Source of the DNA: Zavarzinia compransoris
Lineage (GTDB): Bacteria > Pseudomonadota > Alphaproteobacteria > Zavarziniales > Zavarziniaceae
Assembly: GCF_003173055.1 (NCBI RefSeq)
Contig: NZ_QGLF01000008.1
Location: 62,001 to 126,000, forward strand
Direction: 5' to 3'
Length of the DNA stretch: 64,000 nt
Shown here piece after piece: positions 26,268-34,552 of the stretch. The notes under the pieces are model-generated. The model was not told the origin of the DNA and did not search any database. It saw only the letters and a program-made list of their open reading frames with translations. Every line of letters begins with the position of its first letter. Position 1 is the stretch's first letter. The position numbers were made by a program, and so were the translations under genes.

Positions 26268-27068
26268 TTACCACGCGGGCAGGATATTGCCGTCGAAGGT
26301 CTTCTCGATGAAATCGCGCACCGCCTGCTGGTGATAGACCTTCACCACCCGGGCGTAGAGCGGCTTGTCCTTGTCCTTGGTGCGGGCCGCAATCACATTG
26401 GCGTAAGGATTGTTCTCCCGCGCCTCGATGGCGATGGCGTCGGTGCGCGGCTTCAGCCCGGCCTGAAGGGCGTAATTGGTGTTGATCACCGCGGCATCGA
26501 GATCGGGCAGGCTGCGCGAGATCTGCGCGGCATCCAATTCCTTGATCCTGAGCTTCCGCGGGTTCTCCACGATGTCGGCCACCGAGGGCGTGATGCCCGT
26601 GCCCGCGCGCAGCTTGATCGCGCCTTCCGCCTGCAGCAGCAAGAGGCCGCGGCCGCCGTTCGAGGGATCGTTCGGAATGCCGATCGCCGCCCCGTCCGGC
26701 AGGTCCTTGAACGCCTTCACCTTGGCCGAATAAAGCCCGATCGGGGTGACGATCGTGGTCGCGATCGGGGTGATGTCATAGCCCTTGGCCTTGATCTGGT
26801 TGTCCAGATAGGGGACGTGCTGGAAGGCGTTGAGATCGAGGTCGCCCGCATTCAGGGCTTCGTTCGGCAGCAGGTAGTCGCTGAACACCACCAGCTCGAT
26901 GTCAAGGCCGTCGGCCTTGGCCAGCTCGCGGACCTTTTCCCAGATCTGCTCGTCCTCGCCGCCGGTGATGCCGACCTTCACCTTGTCGGCGCCGAAGGCG
27001 GGGCCCGACAGGGCAAGGCCGGCGGCGACCGCAAGGCCGGCGATCCTGATGAACTGACGTCGAAACAT
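26268..27068 (-). CDS. metQ: MetQ/NlpA-family ABC transporter substrate-binding protein
   Basis: 266 aa. The signal peptide (MFRRQFIRIAGLAVAAGLALSG..AFGA) has no lipobox cysteine, so the protein is probably free in the periplasm rather than lipid-anchored as most NlpA proteins are. Family signatures include VKVGITGGEDEQIWEKV, DLDLNAFQHVPYLDNQ, IPNDPSNGGRGLLLLQ and INTNYALQAGL. It should bind methionine or another sulfur compound for the MetN/MetI pair, encoded 630 bases away in the opposite direction. A small gene (27318) and a Cys-rich leader frame (27457) precede it on the same strand. Confidence 0.88.
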   Translation of the reverse strand: MFRRQFIRIAGLAVAAGLALSGPAFGADKVKVGITGGEDEQIWEKVRELAKADGLDIELVVFSDYLLPNEALNAGDLDLNAFQHVPYLDNQIKAKGYDITPIATTIVTPIGLYSAKVKAFKDLPDGAAIGIPNDPSNGGRGLLLLQAEGAIKLRAGTGITPSVADIVENPRKLRIKELDAAQISRSLPDLDAAVINTNYALQAGLKPRTDAIAIEARENNPYANVIAARTKDKDKPLYARVVKVYHQQAVRDFIEKTFDGNILPAW

Positions 27069-27129
27069 GGCAAGACTCCACAAACAGGGCGGCAAGGCGC
27101 CGCCGCAACGGATACGGAAAAGCAAGGGA

Positions 27130-27318
27130 TCAGGCGAGGCGCCGCGCCGGCCGCCAGGCATGGCGGATGGCGGCGCGCAGGTCCGGCAGGGTCTCGAAGG
27201 TGCGCCGGTCGATCCGGTCGAGGGTCGCGGTCGAGGCGTAGAACAGCCAGCCGCGCGGCATGGAAACCGCAAGGCCAGCCGGCTTGCCGGCGAAATAGAT
27301 CATCTGCGTATCGGACAT
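27130..27318 (-). CDS. Small conserved-looking protein ahead of metQ
   Basis: 62 aa from ATG 27318, ending 61 bases before metQ. The sequence MSDTQMIYFAGKPAGLAVSM, PRGWLFYASTATLDRIDRRTF and a basic tail contains aromatic and glycine blocks unlike random frame translation of GC-rich DNA, so I judge it real. No family is recognised. There is no strong ribosome site. It sits between the polycysteine leader frame and metQ and is probably in the same transcript, so a role in sulfur uptake is a guess from context. Confidence 0.5.
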   Translation of the reverse strand: MSDTQMIYFAGKPAGLAVSMPRGWLFYASTATLDRIDRRTFETLPDLRAAIRHAWRPARRLA

Positions 27319-27379
27319 GGCATCACCCGGAGGCGGAGGACTGAACAGCCGGGCAGGCCCCGGCAAGGCAGGCGTGAGA

Positions 27380-27457
27380 TCAGGGGCGGCGACAACAGCA
27401 GCCGAGGGGCGGGAAGCCCCGGGGCCGGCGCGGGGCGGTGATCGTCACTTCAGCCAA
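27380..27457 (-). CDS. Cys-rich leader peptide ahead of the metQ operon (GCCCRRP end)
   Basis: 25-codon frame starting at a TTG (27457) with GGAG 8 bases upstream. It ends with three consecutive cysteines (TGC TGT TGT), two arginines and proline before TGA. The next gene starts 61 bases later. A hairpin with stem GCCGGG/CCCGGC (27348-27364) lies between. Ribosome stalling at the cysteine run when charged tRNA-Cys is scarce could change folding of this RNA. The start codon is unproven, but the cysteine run and stop do not depend on it. Confidence 0.55.
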   Translation of the reverse strand: MAEVTITAPRRPRGFPPLGCCCRRP

Positions 27458-27514
27458 GAGTCTGTCTCCGGGGTCGGCTTGGATGCGGTTATTGAAGGCC
27501 AGGGCGCGGGCCCG

Positions 27515-27529
27515 GTCAATGATTCACAT
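27515..27529. promoter_or_regulatory. 15-bp element shared with the tauA promoter (copy 1)
   Basis: GTCAATGATTCACAT here is the reverse complement of ATGTGAATCATTGAC at 29459-29473. It lies in the divergent metQ/metN promoter region. Exact sharing of 15 bases between two sulfur promoters suggests a common activator site, possibly for a LysR-type regulator such as CysB or its relatives. Confidence 0.55.
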
Positions 27530-27650
27530 TGAACATGCGTATGCAAAAAATAAATATCACATAGTTAATGTATTAATTTATTTATTGCATAATGTGCCCG
27601 CATAATTTTCAACTGGCGACCCGATCCGACCCGACGTTCTGGAGGCTGCC
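27530..27650. promoter_or_regulatory. AT-rich promoter region of metN
   Basis: A conspicuously AT-rich block (27535-27610) in GC-rich DNA between the divergent metQ and metN transcripts. It holds an imperfect inverted repeat, TGCAAAAAATAAAT near 27542 against ATTTATTTATTGCA near 27575, probably part of a promoter or operator. No exact -35/-10 pair can be assigned. Confidence 0.4.
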
Positions 27651-27704
27651 ATGCGTTCGGCTTTCGCCCTTTCCTACCGCCGCCCGGCGCTCCGCGCATC
27701 ATGA
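27651..27704 (+). CDS. 17-aa upstream frame overlapping the metN start
   Basis: ATG 27651 has an excellent ribosome site (GGAGG at 27641-27645, spacing 5) and encodes [17 protein letters not shown]. Its TGA overlaps the metN ATG (ATGA, 27701-27704). metN itself has no visible ribosome site, so its translation probably depends on ribosomes finishing this peptide. It contains no cysteine, unlike the other leaders, but shares an RRP element with the metQ leader. Confidence 0.6.
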   Translation: MRSAFALSYRRPALRAS

Positions 27705-28753
27705 CGGCGGATGTCATCCGCTTCGAACAGGTTGCCAAGCACTATCCGGGGCGCGGCGGCCAGGGCGCGGTGGCGGCCCTCGACGGCATCGACCTCGCGG
27801 TGCCGGAAGGGGCGATCCTCGGCGTCATCGGCCGTTCCGGGGCGGGGAAATCGACCCTGATCCGGCTGGTCAACGGGCTCGAAAGGCCCAGCGCCGGGCG
27901 GGTGGTGGTCGACGGCGTCGAGATCAGCGCCCTGGCCGAGGCGGGCCTGCGGCGGGCGCGCCGCTCCATCGGCATGATCTTCCAGCATTTCAACCTGCTG
28001 GCCCGCCGCACGGCTTTCGAGAATGTCGCCTTGCCGCTGGAGATTGCCGGTGTGGCCAAGGCGGAGATCCGCCGGCGGGTGGAGCCGCTGCTCGATCTCG
28101 TCGGCCTTGCCGACAAGCGCGACCGCTACCCGGCCGAATTGTCCGGCGGGCAGAAGCAGCGGGTCGGCATCGCCCGGGCCCTGGCGACCGAGCCGCGCGT
28201 GCTGCTGTCGGACGAGGCGACCTCCGCCCTCGACCCGGAGACGACGGAACAGATCCTGCACCTGCTGCGCCGGGTGAATGCGGCGCTGAAGGTCACCGTG
28301 CTGCTGATCACCCATGAGATGGCGGTGATCAAGGCGGTGGCCGACCGGGTCGCGGTGATCGACGGCGGCCGCATCGTGGAACAGGGGGCGACCTTCGACA
28401 TTTTCGCCCGCCCGATCCATGGGACGACGCGGAGTTTCCTCTCAAGGCTGACCGCCGGGGCGATCCCGGCCCTGCTCGCCGGCCGGCTCCAGGCGGCGCC
28501 GCTGCCGGGCGGCGAGGCCCTGCTGCGCATCGTCTTCACCGGCGCCCATGCGACGGACCCGGTGATTTCCCGGCTGGCCCGGCGCCTCGGCATCGATGTC
28601 AACATCGTGCAGGCCCAGGTCGATGAGATCGCGGGCCGGCCCTTCGGCGTGATCCTGGCCACCGTGCCGGGGGATCCCGCCGTCCTGGCCGCCGTCGCGG
28701 CCGAAATCGCCGCCCTTCAGCTTCATGTCGAGGTGCTCGGCCATGTTCGGTGA
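27701..28753 (+). CDS. metN: MetN-type ABC transporter ATP-binding protein
   Basis: 350 aa. Walker A is GRSGAGKST, the signature is [15 protein letters not shown], and Walker [14 protein letters not shown] is the MetN-typical variant. The switch histidine lies in LLITHEM. The last 90 residues ([34 protein letters not shown]) are the C-terminal ligand-sensing domain that lets excess methionine inhibit the transporter. It pairs with the permease at 28743 and the binding protein at 26268. Translation appears coupled to the small upstream frame at 27651. Confidence 0.92.
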   Translation: MTADVIRFEQVAKHYPGRGGQGAVAALDGIDLAVPEGAILGVIGRSGAGKSTLIRLVNGLERPSAGRVVVDGVEISALAEAGLRRARRSIGMIFQHFNLLARRTAFENVALPLEIAGVAKAEIRRRVEPLLDLVGLADKRDRYPAELSGGQKQRVGIARALATEPRVLLSDEATSALDPETTEQILHLLRRVNAALKVTVLLITHEMAVIKAVADRVAVIDGGRIVEQGATFDIFARPIHGTTRSFLSRLTAGAIPALLAGRLQAAPLPGGEALLRIVFTGAHATDPVISRLARRLGIDVNIVQAQVDEIAGRPFGVILATVPGDPAVLAAVAAEIAALQLHVEVLGHVR

Positions 28754-29417
28754 GTTCCTGTCGCCCGCCATCGTCGACCTCCTGATCGAGGCGACGCTGG
28801 ACACTTTGTTCATCGTCGGCCTGTCCGGGGTGATCGGCACGGCCCTGGGCCTGCCCCTCGGGGTCTTTCTGGCGACCAGCCGGGCCGGGGAATTGTTCGC
28901 CGCGCCCTGGGCCAACCGGATCATCGGCCTTGTGGTGAATGCCGCCCGCTCCACGCCCTTCATCATCCTGGTGGTGGCGATCATTCCCTTCACCCGGCTG
29001 GTCGCCGGCACGTCGATCGGCACGGGCGCCGCGGTGGTGCCCATGACCCTGGCCGCCACGCCCTTCATCGCCCGGGTGATCGAGGCGGCGATCCGCGGCG
29101 TCGACCAGGGCTTGATCGAGGCCGCCCGCGCCATGGGCGCCAGTCCCTTGCAGATCGTGCGCAAGGTGCTGCTGCCCGAAGCCCTGCCCGCGATCACCCT
29201 GGCCCTGACCCTGACCGCGGTCAGCCTGATCGGCTATTCGGCCATGGTCGGGGCGGTCGGGGGCGGGGGGCTGGGCGACCTCGGCATCCGCTTCGGCTAT
29301 CAGCGCTTCATGCCCGACGTGATGGCGACCGTCGTGGTCATCCTGATCCTGCTGGTGCAGGGCGTGCAAAGCCTGGGCGATTTCCTGGCCCGGCGCTTCG
29401 ACAAGCGTGGCAAATAA
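28743..29417 (+). CDS. metI: MetI-type ABC transporter permease
   Basis: 224 aa, about five membrane spans. The coupling-helix motif reads [26 protein letters not shown] and [26 protein letters not shown] is typical of MetI. ATG 28743 is preferred over 28725 because GAGGTG precedes it and because the resulting 11-base overlap with metN is ordinary. It forms the membrane channel for MetN. Substrates of this family include D/L-methionine and sometimes other sulfur compounds. Confidence 0.92.
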   Translation: MFGEFLSPAIVDLLIEATLDTLFIVGLSGVIGTALGLPLGVFLATSRAGELFAAPWANRIIGLVVNAARSTPFIILVVAIIPFTRLVAGTSIGTGAAVVPMTLAATPFIARVIEAAIRGVDQGLIEAARAMGASPLQIVRKVLLPEALPAITLALTLTAVSLIGYSAMVGAVGGGGLGDLGIRFGYQRFMPDVMATVVVILILLVQGVQSLGDFLARRFDKRGK

Positions 29418-29458
29418 ACAATAATAATGTGTTGTAAAAATTTGAAATTAGATTACAG

Positions 29459-29473
29459 ATGTGAATCATTGAC
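29459..29473. promoter_or_regulatory. 15-bp element shared with the metQ/metN promoter (copy 2)
   Basis: ATGTGAATCATTGAC is identical, in opposite orientation, to 27515-27529. Here it is also the left part of an inverted repeat GTGAAT-7-ATTCAC (29461-29479). It lies in AT-rich DNA about 55 bases ahead of the tauA leader frame. Confidence 0.55.
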
Positions 29474-29498
29474 ATTCACGATCCGGGACAAGAGTATC

Positions 29499-29525
29499 AA
29501 GGCGTCCCCAGCAAGGGGGCGCCTT
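29499..29525 (+). promoter_or_regulatory. Strong hairpin just before the tauA leader frame
   Basis: AAGGCGTCCCC (29499-29509) pairs with GGGGGCGCCTT (29515-29525) over 11 bases with one wobble pair and a 5-base loop. The leader ATG follows 4 bases later, so the hairpin could hide the leader ribosome site or act as an RNA element. Confidence 0.45.
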
Positions 29526-29529
29526 GAGA

Positions 29530-29619
29530 ATGCGTGACATGGCCCAGGCTCTTCCTCTTCACCAGACCGCCGCCGCCGCCCGCCTTCCGGCCGGCCGCTG
29601 TTGTCGTCGCCGGCGTTAA
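29530..29619 (+). CDS. Cys-rich leader peptide ahead of tauABC (GRCCRRRR end)
   Basis: 29-aa frame from ATG 29530 (a second ATG in frame at 29539) ending R-C-C-R-R-R-R before TAA, with consecutive TGT TGT codons. tauA starts 94 bases downstream. Between them lie two hairpins: GGCCG/CGGCC near 29636-29648, and CCGGGG (29670-29675) with CCCCGG (29683-29688) just upstream of the tauA ribosome site. This is the layout expected of a cysteine-responsive leader. Confidence 0.6.
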   Translation: MRDMAQALPLHQTAAAARLPAGRCCRRRR

Positions 29620-29713
29620 GCGGCTTTTCACGCCCGGCCGTCGCGGCCGATCGATCGTCAGTCATCCTGCCGGGGCAGAAGACCCCGGGACGCAGGACAA
29701 GGGGACCAGAACC

Positions 29714-30730
29714 ATGACCAGGATTTCCCGTCGTGGCGCCATGATCGGCGCCGCGCTGCTCGGCACCGCCTTGCTTGCCGGCGGCCCCGCCCGCGCGGAC
29801 GAGCAGAGTTTCACCATCGCCTATCAGACCACGGTCGAACCGTCGAAAGTGCCCCAGGCCGACGGTGCCTATGAAAAGGCCACCGGCTGGAAGATCGACT
29901 GGCGGAAGTTCGATTCCGGGGCCGAGGTGATCACCGCCGTCGCCTCCGGCGACATCGACATCGGCTATGTCGGCTCCAGCCCGCTGGCGGCGGCGGCCAG
30001 CCGCGAACTGCCGATCAAGACGATCTTCGTCGTCGGCATCATCGGCTCGTCCGAGGCGCTGGTGACGCGGAACGGCGCCGGCATCGGGAAGCCGGCCGAT
30101 CTCGCCGGCAAGAAGGTGGCGGTGCCCTTCGTCTCCACCACCCACTACAGCCTGCTGGCCGCCCTCAAGCATTGGCAGATCGATCCGAAGACGGTGTCGA
30201 TCCTGAACCTGCGGCCGCCGGAGATCGCCGCCGCCTGGGCCCGCGGCGACATCGATGCCGCCTATGTCTGGGATCCGGCGCTGGGCCAGATCAAGGGCAG
30301 CGGCGCGGTGCTGGTCACTTCGGAGGACGTCGGCAAATGGGGCGCGCCGACCTTCGATGCCTGGATCGTGCGCAGCGAATTCGCCGAAAAGCACCCGGAG
30401 ATCGTGCGCAAGTTCGTGAAGGTCACGGGCGATGCCTATGCCGCCTTCCGCGCGGACGGCGCCAAATGGACCGCCACCTCGCCGGAAGCCGAGAAGATCG
30501 CCCGCCTGACCGGCGCGAAGCCGGAAGAAGTGCCTGGGCTTCTGACCGGCTATGTGTTCCCGACCCTGGCCGAACAGGCGGGCAACGACCTCCTGGGCGG
30601 CGGCATCGCCAAGGCGATCGCCGATGCCTCGGCCTTCCTGAAGGAACAGGGCAAGATCCCGGCCGTGCTGTCGGATTACGGCGCCTATGTCACCTCCCGT
30701 TTCGTCACCGAGGCCCAGGCGGCGAAATAA
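29714..30730 (+). CDS. tauA: TauA-type taurine/sulfonate substrate-binding protein
   Basis: 338 aa from ATG 29714, with AAGGGGACC upstream. The signal peptide contains ISRRGAMIGAALLGTALLAGG; the paired arginines allow Tat export, cleavage near ARADE. The mature part reads FTIAYQTTVEPSKVPQADGAYEKATGWKIDWRKFDSG, DIDIGYVGSSPLAAAASRELP, GKKVAVPFVSTTHYSLL and DIDAAYVWDPAL, matching TauA of taurine transporters. It heads tauABC and has its own Cys-rich leader and the shared 15-bp element upstream. Expected to be expressed under sulfur starvation. Confidence 0.92.
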   Translation: MTRISRRGAMIGAALLGTALLAGGPARADEQSFTIAYQTTVEPSKVPQADGAYEKATGWKIDWRKFDSGAEVITAVASGDIDIGYVGSSPLAAAASRELPIKTIFVVGIIGSSEALVTRNGAGIGKPADLAGKKVAVPFVSTTHYSLLAALKHWQIDPKTVSILNLRPPEIAAAWARGDIDAAYVWDPALGQIKGSGAVLVTSEDVGKWGAPTFDAWIVRSEFAEKHPEIVRKFVKVTGDAYAAFRADGAKWTATSPEAEKIARLTGAKPEEVPGLLTGYVFPTLAEQAGNDLLGGGIAKAIADASAFLKEQGKIPAVLSDYGAYVTSRFVTEAQAAK

Positions 30731-30743
30731 GGAGGCTGGCGGG

Positions 30744-30769
30744 GGCCGGCATCCGGGGGGATGCCGGCC
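30744..30769 (+). other. Intercistronic hairpin between tauA and tauB
   Basis: GGCCGGCATCC (30744-30754) pairs perfectly with GGATGCCGGCC (30759-30769) around a GGGG loop. Such a structure after the binding-protein gene usually protects its mRNA so that it is made in excess over the ATPase and permease. Confidence 0.6.
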
Positions 30770-30783
30770 TTCGCGCCCTGATC

Positions 30784-31554
30784 ATGGCTGAACTTCTGTT
30801 GGATCGCGTGGCCATCGGCTTTCCCGAAACGGGGCCGGTGGTCGATCGTCTTTCGCTGGCGGTGGCCAGCGGCGATTTCGTCGTCGTGCTCGGCCCGTCC
30901 GGCTGCGGCAAGTCCACCCTGCTGCGGCTGGCCGCCGGCTTCGCCCGCCCGGACGAGGGGGCGGTGACGGTGGACGGCGCGCCGGTCACCGGGCCGGGGG
31001 CCGACCGCGCCATGGTGTTCCAGGACGACGCCCTGTTCCCCTGGGCCGACGTGCGGGACAATGTCGCCCTTGCCCTGCGCCTGCGCGGGGTGTCCCGGCG
31101 CGAACGCCATGCGGCGGCGGCGGCCATGCTGGCCCGGGTCGGCCTTGCCGGGGCGGAGCGGCGCCCGGTCACGGCCCTGTCCGGCGGCATGCGCCAGCGC
31201 GTGGGGCTGGCCCGGGCCCTGCTGGCGGACCCCCGCTTTCTCTTGCTGGACGAACCGCTCGGCGCCCTCGACGCCCTGACCCGCGAGGCGATGCAGACCC
31301 TGCTGATCGACCTCTGGGCCAAGGCCGGCGCCGGCTTCCTGATGATCACCCATAGTGTGGACGAAGCCCTGCTGATGGCGACCCGGGCCGTGGTGCTGTC
31401 GCCCCGCCCGGCGCGGATCGTCGATACGGTCGAGCTTGGCTTTTCCCGGCGCATCGCCGGCGGCGAAAGCCCGCGCGCCATCCGCCGCGATCCCGCCTTC
31501 GAGGAGGCGCGGGAACGCCTGCTGGCCGCCGTCACCGAAAGGACTGCCGCATGA
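30784..31554 (+). CDS. tauB: TauB-type sulfonate ABC transporter ATP-binding protein
   Basis: 256 aa. Walker A GPSGCGKST, Q-loop VFQDDALFPW, signature LSGGMRQRVGLARAL, Walker B FLLLDEPLGALD and switch histidine in MITHSVDEAL. These features, including the short form without a C-terminal domain, are those of the taurine/sulfonate/nitrate importer ATPases. It follows tauA after a hairpin and overlaps tauC by four bases (ATGA at 31551). Confidence 0.92.
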   Translation: MAELLLDRVAIGFPETGPVVDRLSLAVASGDFVVVLGPSGCGKSTLLRLAAGFARPDEGAVTVDGAPVTGPGADRAMVFQDDALFPWADVRDNVALALRLRGVSRRERHAAAAAMLARVGLAGAERRPVTALSGGMRQRVGLARALLADPRFLLLDEPLGALDALTREAMQTLLIDLWAKAGAGFLMITHSVDEALLMATRAVVLSPRPARIVDTVELGFSRRIAGGESPRAIRRDPAFEEARERLLAAVTERTAA

Positions 31555-32336
31555 GCACGGGATCGAAGGCGGAGTATTTCCGCTGGCTGCCGCTGGCGAC
31601 CGTGGCCGCCCTGGTCGGCCTGTGGTGGCTGGCGGCGGTGCTGAAGGTGGTCTCGCCGGTGTTCCTGCCGTCGCCGCTTGCGGTCGCCCGCCGTCTCTAC
31701 GGCATCGCCACCGAGGGCTATGTCGACGGCACCCTGTTGCAGCATGGCCTGGCCAGTCTCGGGCGGGTGGCGGCGGCGCTGGCGGCCTCGATCGCGGTTG
31801 CGGTGCCGGCCGGTTTCGCCATCGGCCTCAGCCGCGTCGGCCGGGGCGTGCTCGATCCGATCATCGAATTGCTGCGGCCGATCCCGCCGCTGGCCTATCT
31901 GCCGCTGATCGTGATCTGGCTCGGCATCGGCGAGGTCTCCAAGGTGACGGTGATCGCCCTTGCCATGATCCCGCCCATCGCCCTGTCCGCCGCGGCCGGC
32001 GTGCGCGGCGTCGCCGCCGACCGGGTGGAGGCGGCCCTGGCGCTGGGCGCCAGCCGGGCCCAGGTGATCGGGCTGGTGGTGCTGCCGTCCAGCCTGCCGG
32101 GCATATTGACCGGCATCCGCATCGGGCTCGGCGCCGGCTGGACCACGCTGGTGGCGGCCGAACTGGTCGCCGCCACCCGGGGGCTCGGCTTCATGATCAA
32201 GTCCGGCGCCGATTTCCTGGTCACCGATGTCGTGATCGGCGGCATCCTGGTGATCGCCGGCATCGCCCTTCTGATGGAATTGGCGATGCGGCGCCTGGAG
32301 GCGCGCCTCACCCCTTGGGCTAAAACTTTCGGGTAA
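31551..32336 (+). CDS. tauC: TauC-type sulfonate ABC transporter permease
   Basis: 261 aa with about six membrane spans. The coupling loop reads EAALALGASRAQVIGLVVLPSSLPGILTGIRIGLGAGWTTLVAAEL, the standard pattern of TauC/SsuC permeases. Translation is coupled to tauB by an ATGA overlap. Its 3' end overlaps by 17 bases the convergent YeeE/YedE gene. Confidence 0.92.
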   Translation: MSTGSKAEYFRWLPLATVAALVGLWWLAAVLKVVSPVFLPSPLAVARRLYGIATEGYVDGTLLQHGLASLGRVAAALAASIAVAVPAGFAIGLSRVGRGVLDPIIELLRPIPPLAYLPLIVIWLGIGEVSKVTVIALAMIPPIALSAAAGVRGVAADRVEAALALGASRAQVIGLVVLPSSLPGILTGIRIGLGAGWTTLVAAELVAATRGLGFMIKSGADFLVTDVVIGGILVIAGIALLMELAMRRLEARLTPWAKTFG

Positions 32337-33498
32337 AAATCAGGCCGATCCGGATCGCCGCCAGCATGGCAAGCGCGAAGACCCAGCCCGAGAGGGCGAA
32401 GGCCATGATCCCCGACAGCAGCACGCCCACCGTGCAGCCGAGCGCCAGCATGGCCCCGAAGCCGAGCAGCACGCCCCCCGCCAGCGCCGTGCCGTAGGAC
32501 GGCCAGGGCTGGCGCCGGGGCTGGAACTGGCCGGCGGGCAGCGCGCCGGCAAAAGCGCCGAGGACAAGGCCGCCGACCAGCAAGCCATTGTCCGAAATCG
32601 CATGGATCACCTGGGTAGCGCAGCCGGCGAATGTATCGAGCCCGATCAGCCGGCCGTTCAGCCAGCCGAGATCGGCCGCCGCCGTCCGGGCCAGGGAGCC
32701 GATCTCCGCCGTCACCCCCAGGGGCTGGACCTTGAAATAGGACAGGACCGCCAGCACCCCGACGATGGCACCGCCGGCAACCGGCGGCCAGCGCCGCACC
32801 AGCACCGCCTCCGCCAGGGCCCGGTAGGGCGAGGCGGCGGCGGCCGGCGCCGCGCTATCCCGCTTCACCCCGGGCAGCAGCACGAGGGCCAGCGCTGCCA
32901 AGACCGCGAGCAGCAGGCCGAGACTGCCGCCATAGCCGAGGCTGGCGGGCAGCCAGGGCACCGGCGCCTCGCTGATCAGGTCGAGATAGACGAGGTCCCA
33001 GGACTGGAAGCCGAGCACGAAGCCGATCACCGTGCCCGCCAGGGCGAAAGGCGCCCTGGTGGAGCCTTCGGCCAGCCGGTACAGGTGGCCGGAAATGCAG
33101 CTGCCCGACAGCACCATGCCGAAGCCGAAGGCAAGCCCGGCGGCGACGAGCACGGGCGACACCGGGCCGATATGGGCCTCGGGCGGCAGCAGGCCGAGGC
33201 GGGGATTGGGCAGCCAGGTCGACATCAGTACCGCGTAACCGGTGCCGCCCACGGCAAGCGCCGCGACGATGCCGAGCACCGGGCCGGTGCCCCGCCCCTC
33301 GAAGGCATCGCGGATATTGCAGTAGAAGCAGAAGCGGCTGCGCTGGAAGACATAGCCGAGGCCGGCGCCGATCAGCAGGGCATAGGCCGAGGGGCTGCCC
33401 CGGTCCGGCGTCTCGCCCAGGACGGCGGCGCCCGCCACCACGGCGGCGAGAAGAAGCAGGGCGGCGGTCAGGGCGGCGGGCGTCAGGCTGCGGGTCAT
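32320..33498 (-). CDS. YeeE/YedE-family sulfur transporter (TsuA-like)
   Basis: 392 aa, about ten membrane spans, from ATG 33498. The family cysteines are conserved: RSRFCFYCNIRDAF near the N-terminus, GSCISGHLYRL, FAGCATQVIHAISDNGLLVGG and LGCTVGVLLSG. In TsuA of this family such cysteines hand thiosulfate through the membrane. It follows a periplasmic rhodanese by 72 bases on the same strand, a common pairing. Thiosulfate or a related reduced sulfur compound is the likely cargo. Confidence 0.88.
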   Translation of the reverse strand: MTRSLTPAALTAALLLLAAVVAGAAVLGETPDRGSPSAYALLIGAGLGYVFQRSRFCFYCNIRDAFEGRGTGPVLGIVAALAVGGTGYAVLMSTWLPNPRLGLLPPEAHIGPVSPVLVAAGLAFGFGMVLSGSCISGHLYRLAEGSTRAPFALAGTVIGFVLGFQSWDLVYLDLISEAPVPWLPASLGYGGSLGLLLAVLAALALVLLPGVKRDSAAPAAAASPYRALAEAVLVRRWPPVAGGAIVGVLAVLSYFKVQPLGVTAEIGSLARTAAADLGWLNGRLIGLDTFAGCATQVIHAISDNGLLVGGLVLGAFAGALPAGQFQPRRQPWPSYGTALAGGVLLGFGAMLALGCTVGVLLSGIMAFALSGWVFALAMLAAIRIGLIFTRKF

Positions 33499-33570
33499 CT
33501 CGTGTCTCGGAAAAGGCAACGGGTGGCGCCGGCAACGCCACCCGTCCGTTTCGTCAAGGAAGGCTTGGGG

Positions 33571-34500
33571 TTACTTGCCGCCCCAGACCGTGCCCGCGAC
33601 ATTGACGATCGGCACGCCCACGGCATTGCCGTATTCGGTCCAGGAACCGTCGTATTGCTTCACCTCATAGCCGAGAATCTTCGAGAGCGCGAACCAGGTA
33701 TGGGCCGAACGCTCGCCGATGCGGCAATAGACGATGACCGGCTTCGAGCCGTCGACGCCGACCGAGGCATAGAGCGCCTTCAGTTCATCCTTCGACTTGA
33801 AGGTGCCGTCCTCGTTCACCGCCTTCGACCAGGGCACGTTCACCGCACCCGGGACATGGCCGGCGCGCACCGCCAGTTCCTGGCTGTTCGGCGGGGCGAA
33901 GATCTTGCCCGAATATTCGTCCGGCGAGCGGATGTCCAGGATCTGGGCGTCCTTCTGCTTCTCGACCACGGCGAGGACGTCGGTCAGGCGGGCGCGCAGT
34001 GCCGGGTTGGTGTCCTTCACCTTGAAGGTGCCGGCGGCGGGGGTCGGGGTGGCGGTGTCCAGCGGGCGGCCCTCGGCCTCCCACTTCTTGCGGCCGCCGT
34101 CCAGGATCTTCACGTCGTCGACGCCGTAATAGGACAGGATCCAGGCACCCCAGGCGGCGAACCAATTGTTGTTGTCGCCATAGAGCACGATGGTCGTGTC
34201 GTCATTGATGCCGGCCCGGGCGGTCAGCGCCTCGAAACCGTCCTTCGAGACGATGTCGCGCTGGACCTTGTCCACGAGATCGGTGTGCCAGACGATGTTC
34301 ACGGCGCCGGGGATATGGCCCTTCTCGTAGACGCCGGGCACGACGCTGACTTCGAGCACGCGGACCTTCGGGTCCTTCAGGTTCTGGGTCAGCCAGTCGG
34401 TGCTGACCAGGGGGCCGTCGGCGGCCTGGGCGGCGACGGCGGTGGTGATCATCAGCGTCGCAGCGCTGACGATCCGGACAAGAGACTGTCGGATGTTCAT
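33571..34500 (-). CDS. Periplasmic tandem-rhodanese sulfurtransferase
   Basis: 309 aa with a signal peptide (..MITTAVAAQAADGP). Two rhodanese domains follow, about 30-165 and 180-305. The C-terminal loop has the active cysteine, YCRIGERS (C259). The N-terminal domain has YGDNNN at the matching place, so it is structural only, as in thiosulfate and mercaptopyruvate sulfurtransferases. It would move sulfane sulfur from thiosulfate or a thiol in the periplasm. The YeeE/YedE permease gene follows. A Cys-containing leader frame precedes it by 52 bases. Confidence 0.9.
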   Translation of the reverse strand: MNIRQSLVRIVSAATLMITTAVAAQAADGPLVSTDWLTQNLKDPKVRVLEVSVVPGVYEKGHIPGAVNIVWHTDLVDKVQRDIVSKDGFEALTARAGINDDTTIVLYGDNNNWFAAWGAWILSYYGVDDVKILDGGRKKWEAEGRPLDTATPTPAAGTFKVKDTNPALRARLTDVLAVVEKQKDAQILDIRSPDEYSGKIFAPPNSQELAVRAGHVPGAVNVPWSKAVNEDGTFKSKDELKALYASVGVDGSKPVIVYCRIGERSAHTWFALSKILGYEVKQYDGSWTEYGNAVGVPIVNVAGTVWGGK

Positions 34501-34552
34501 GTCGTCCTCATGACGGGGGAAAGCGGGCGAAAGGGTGGAAAAACGGTACGGG

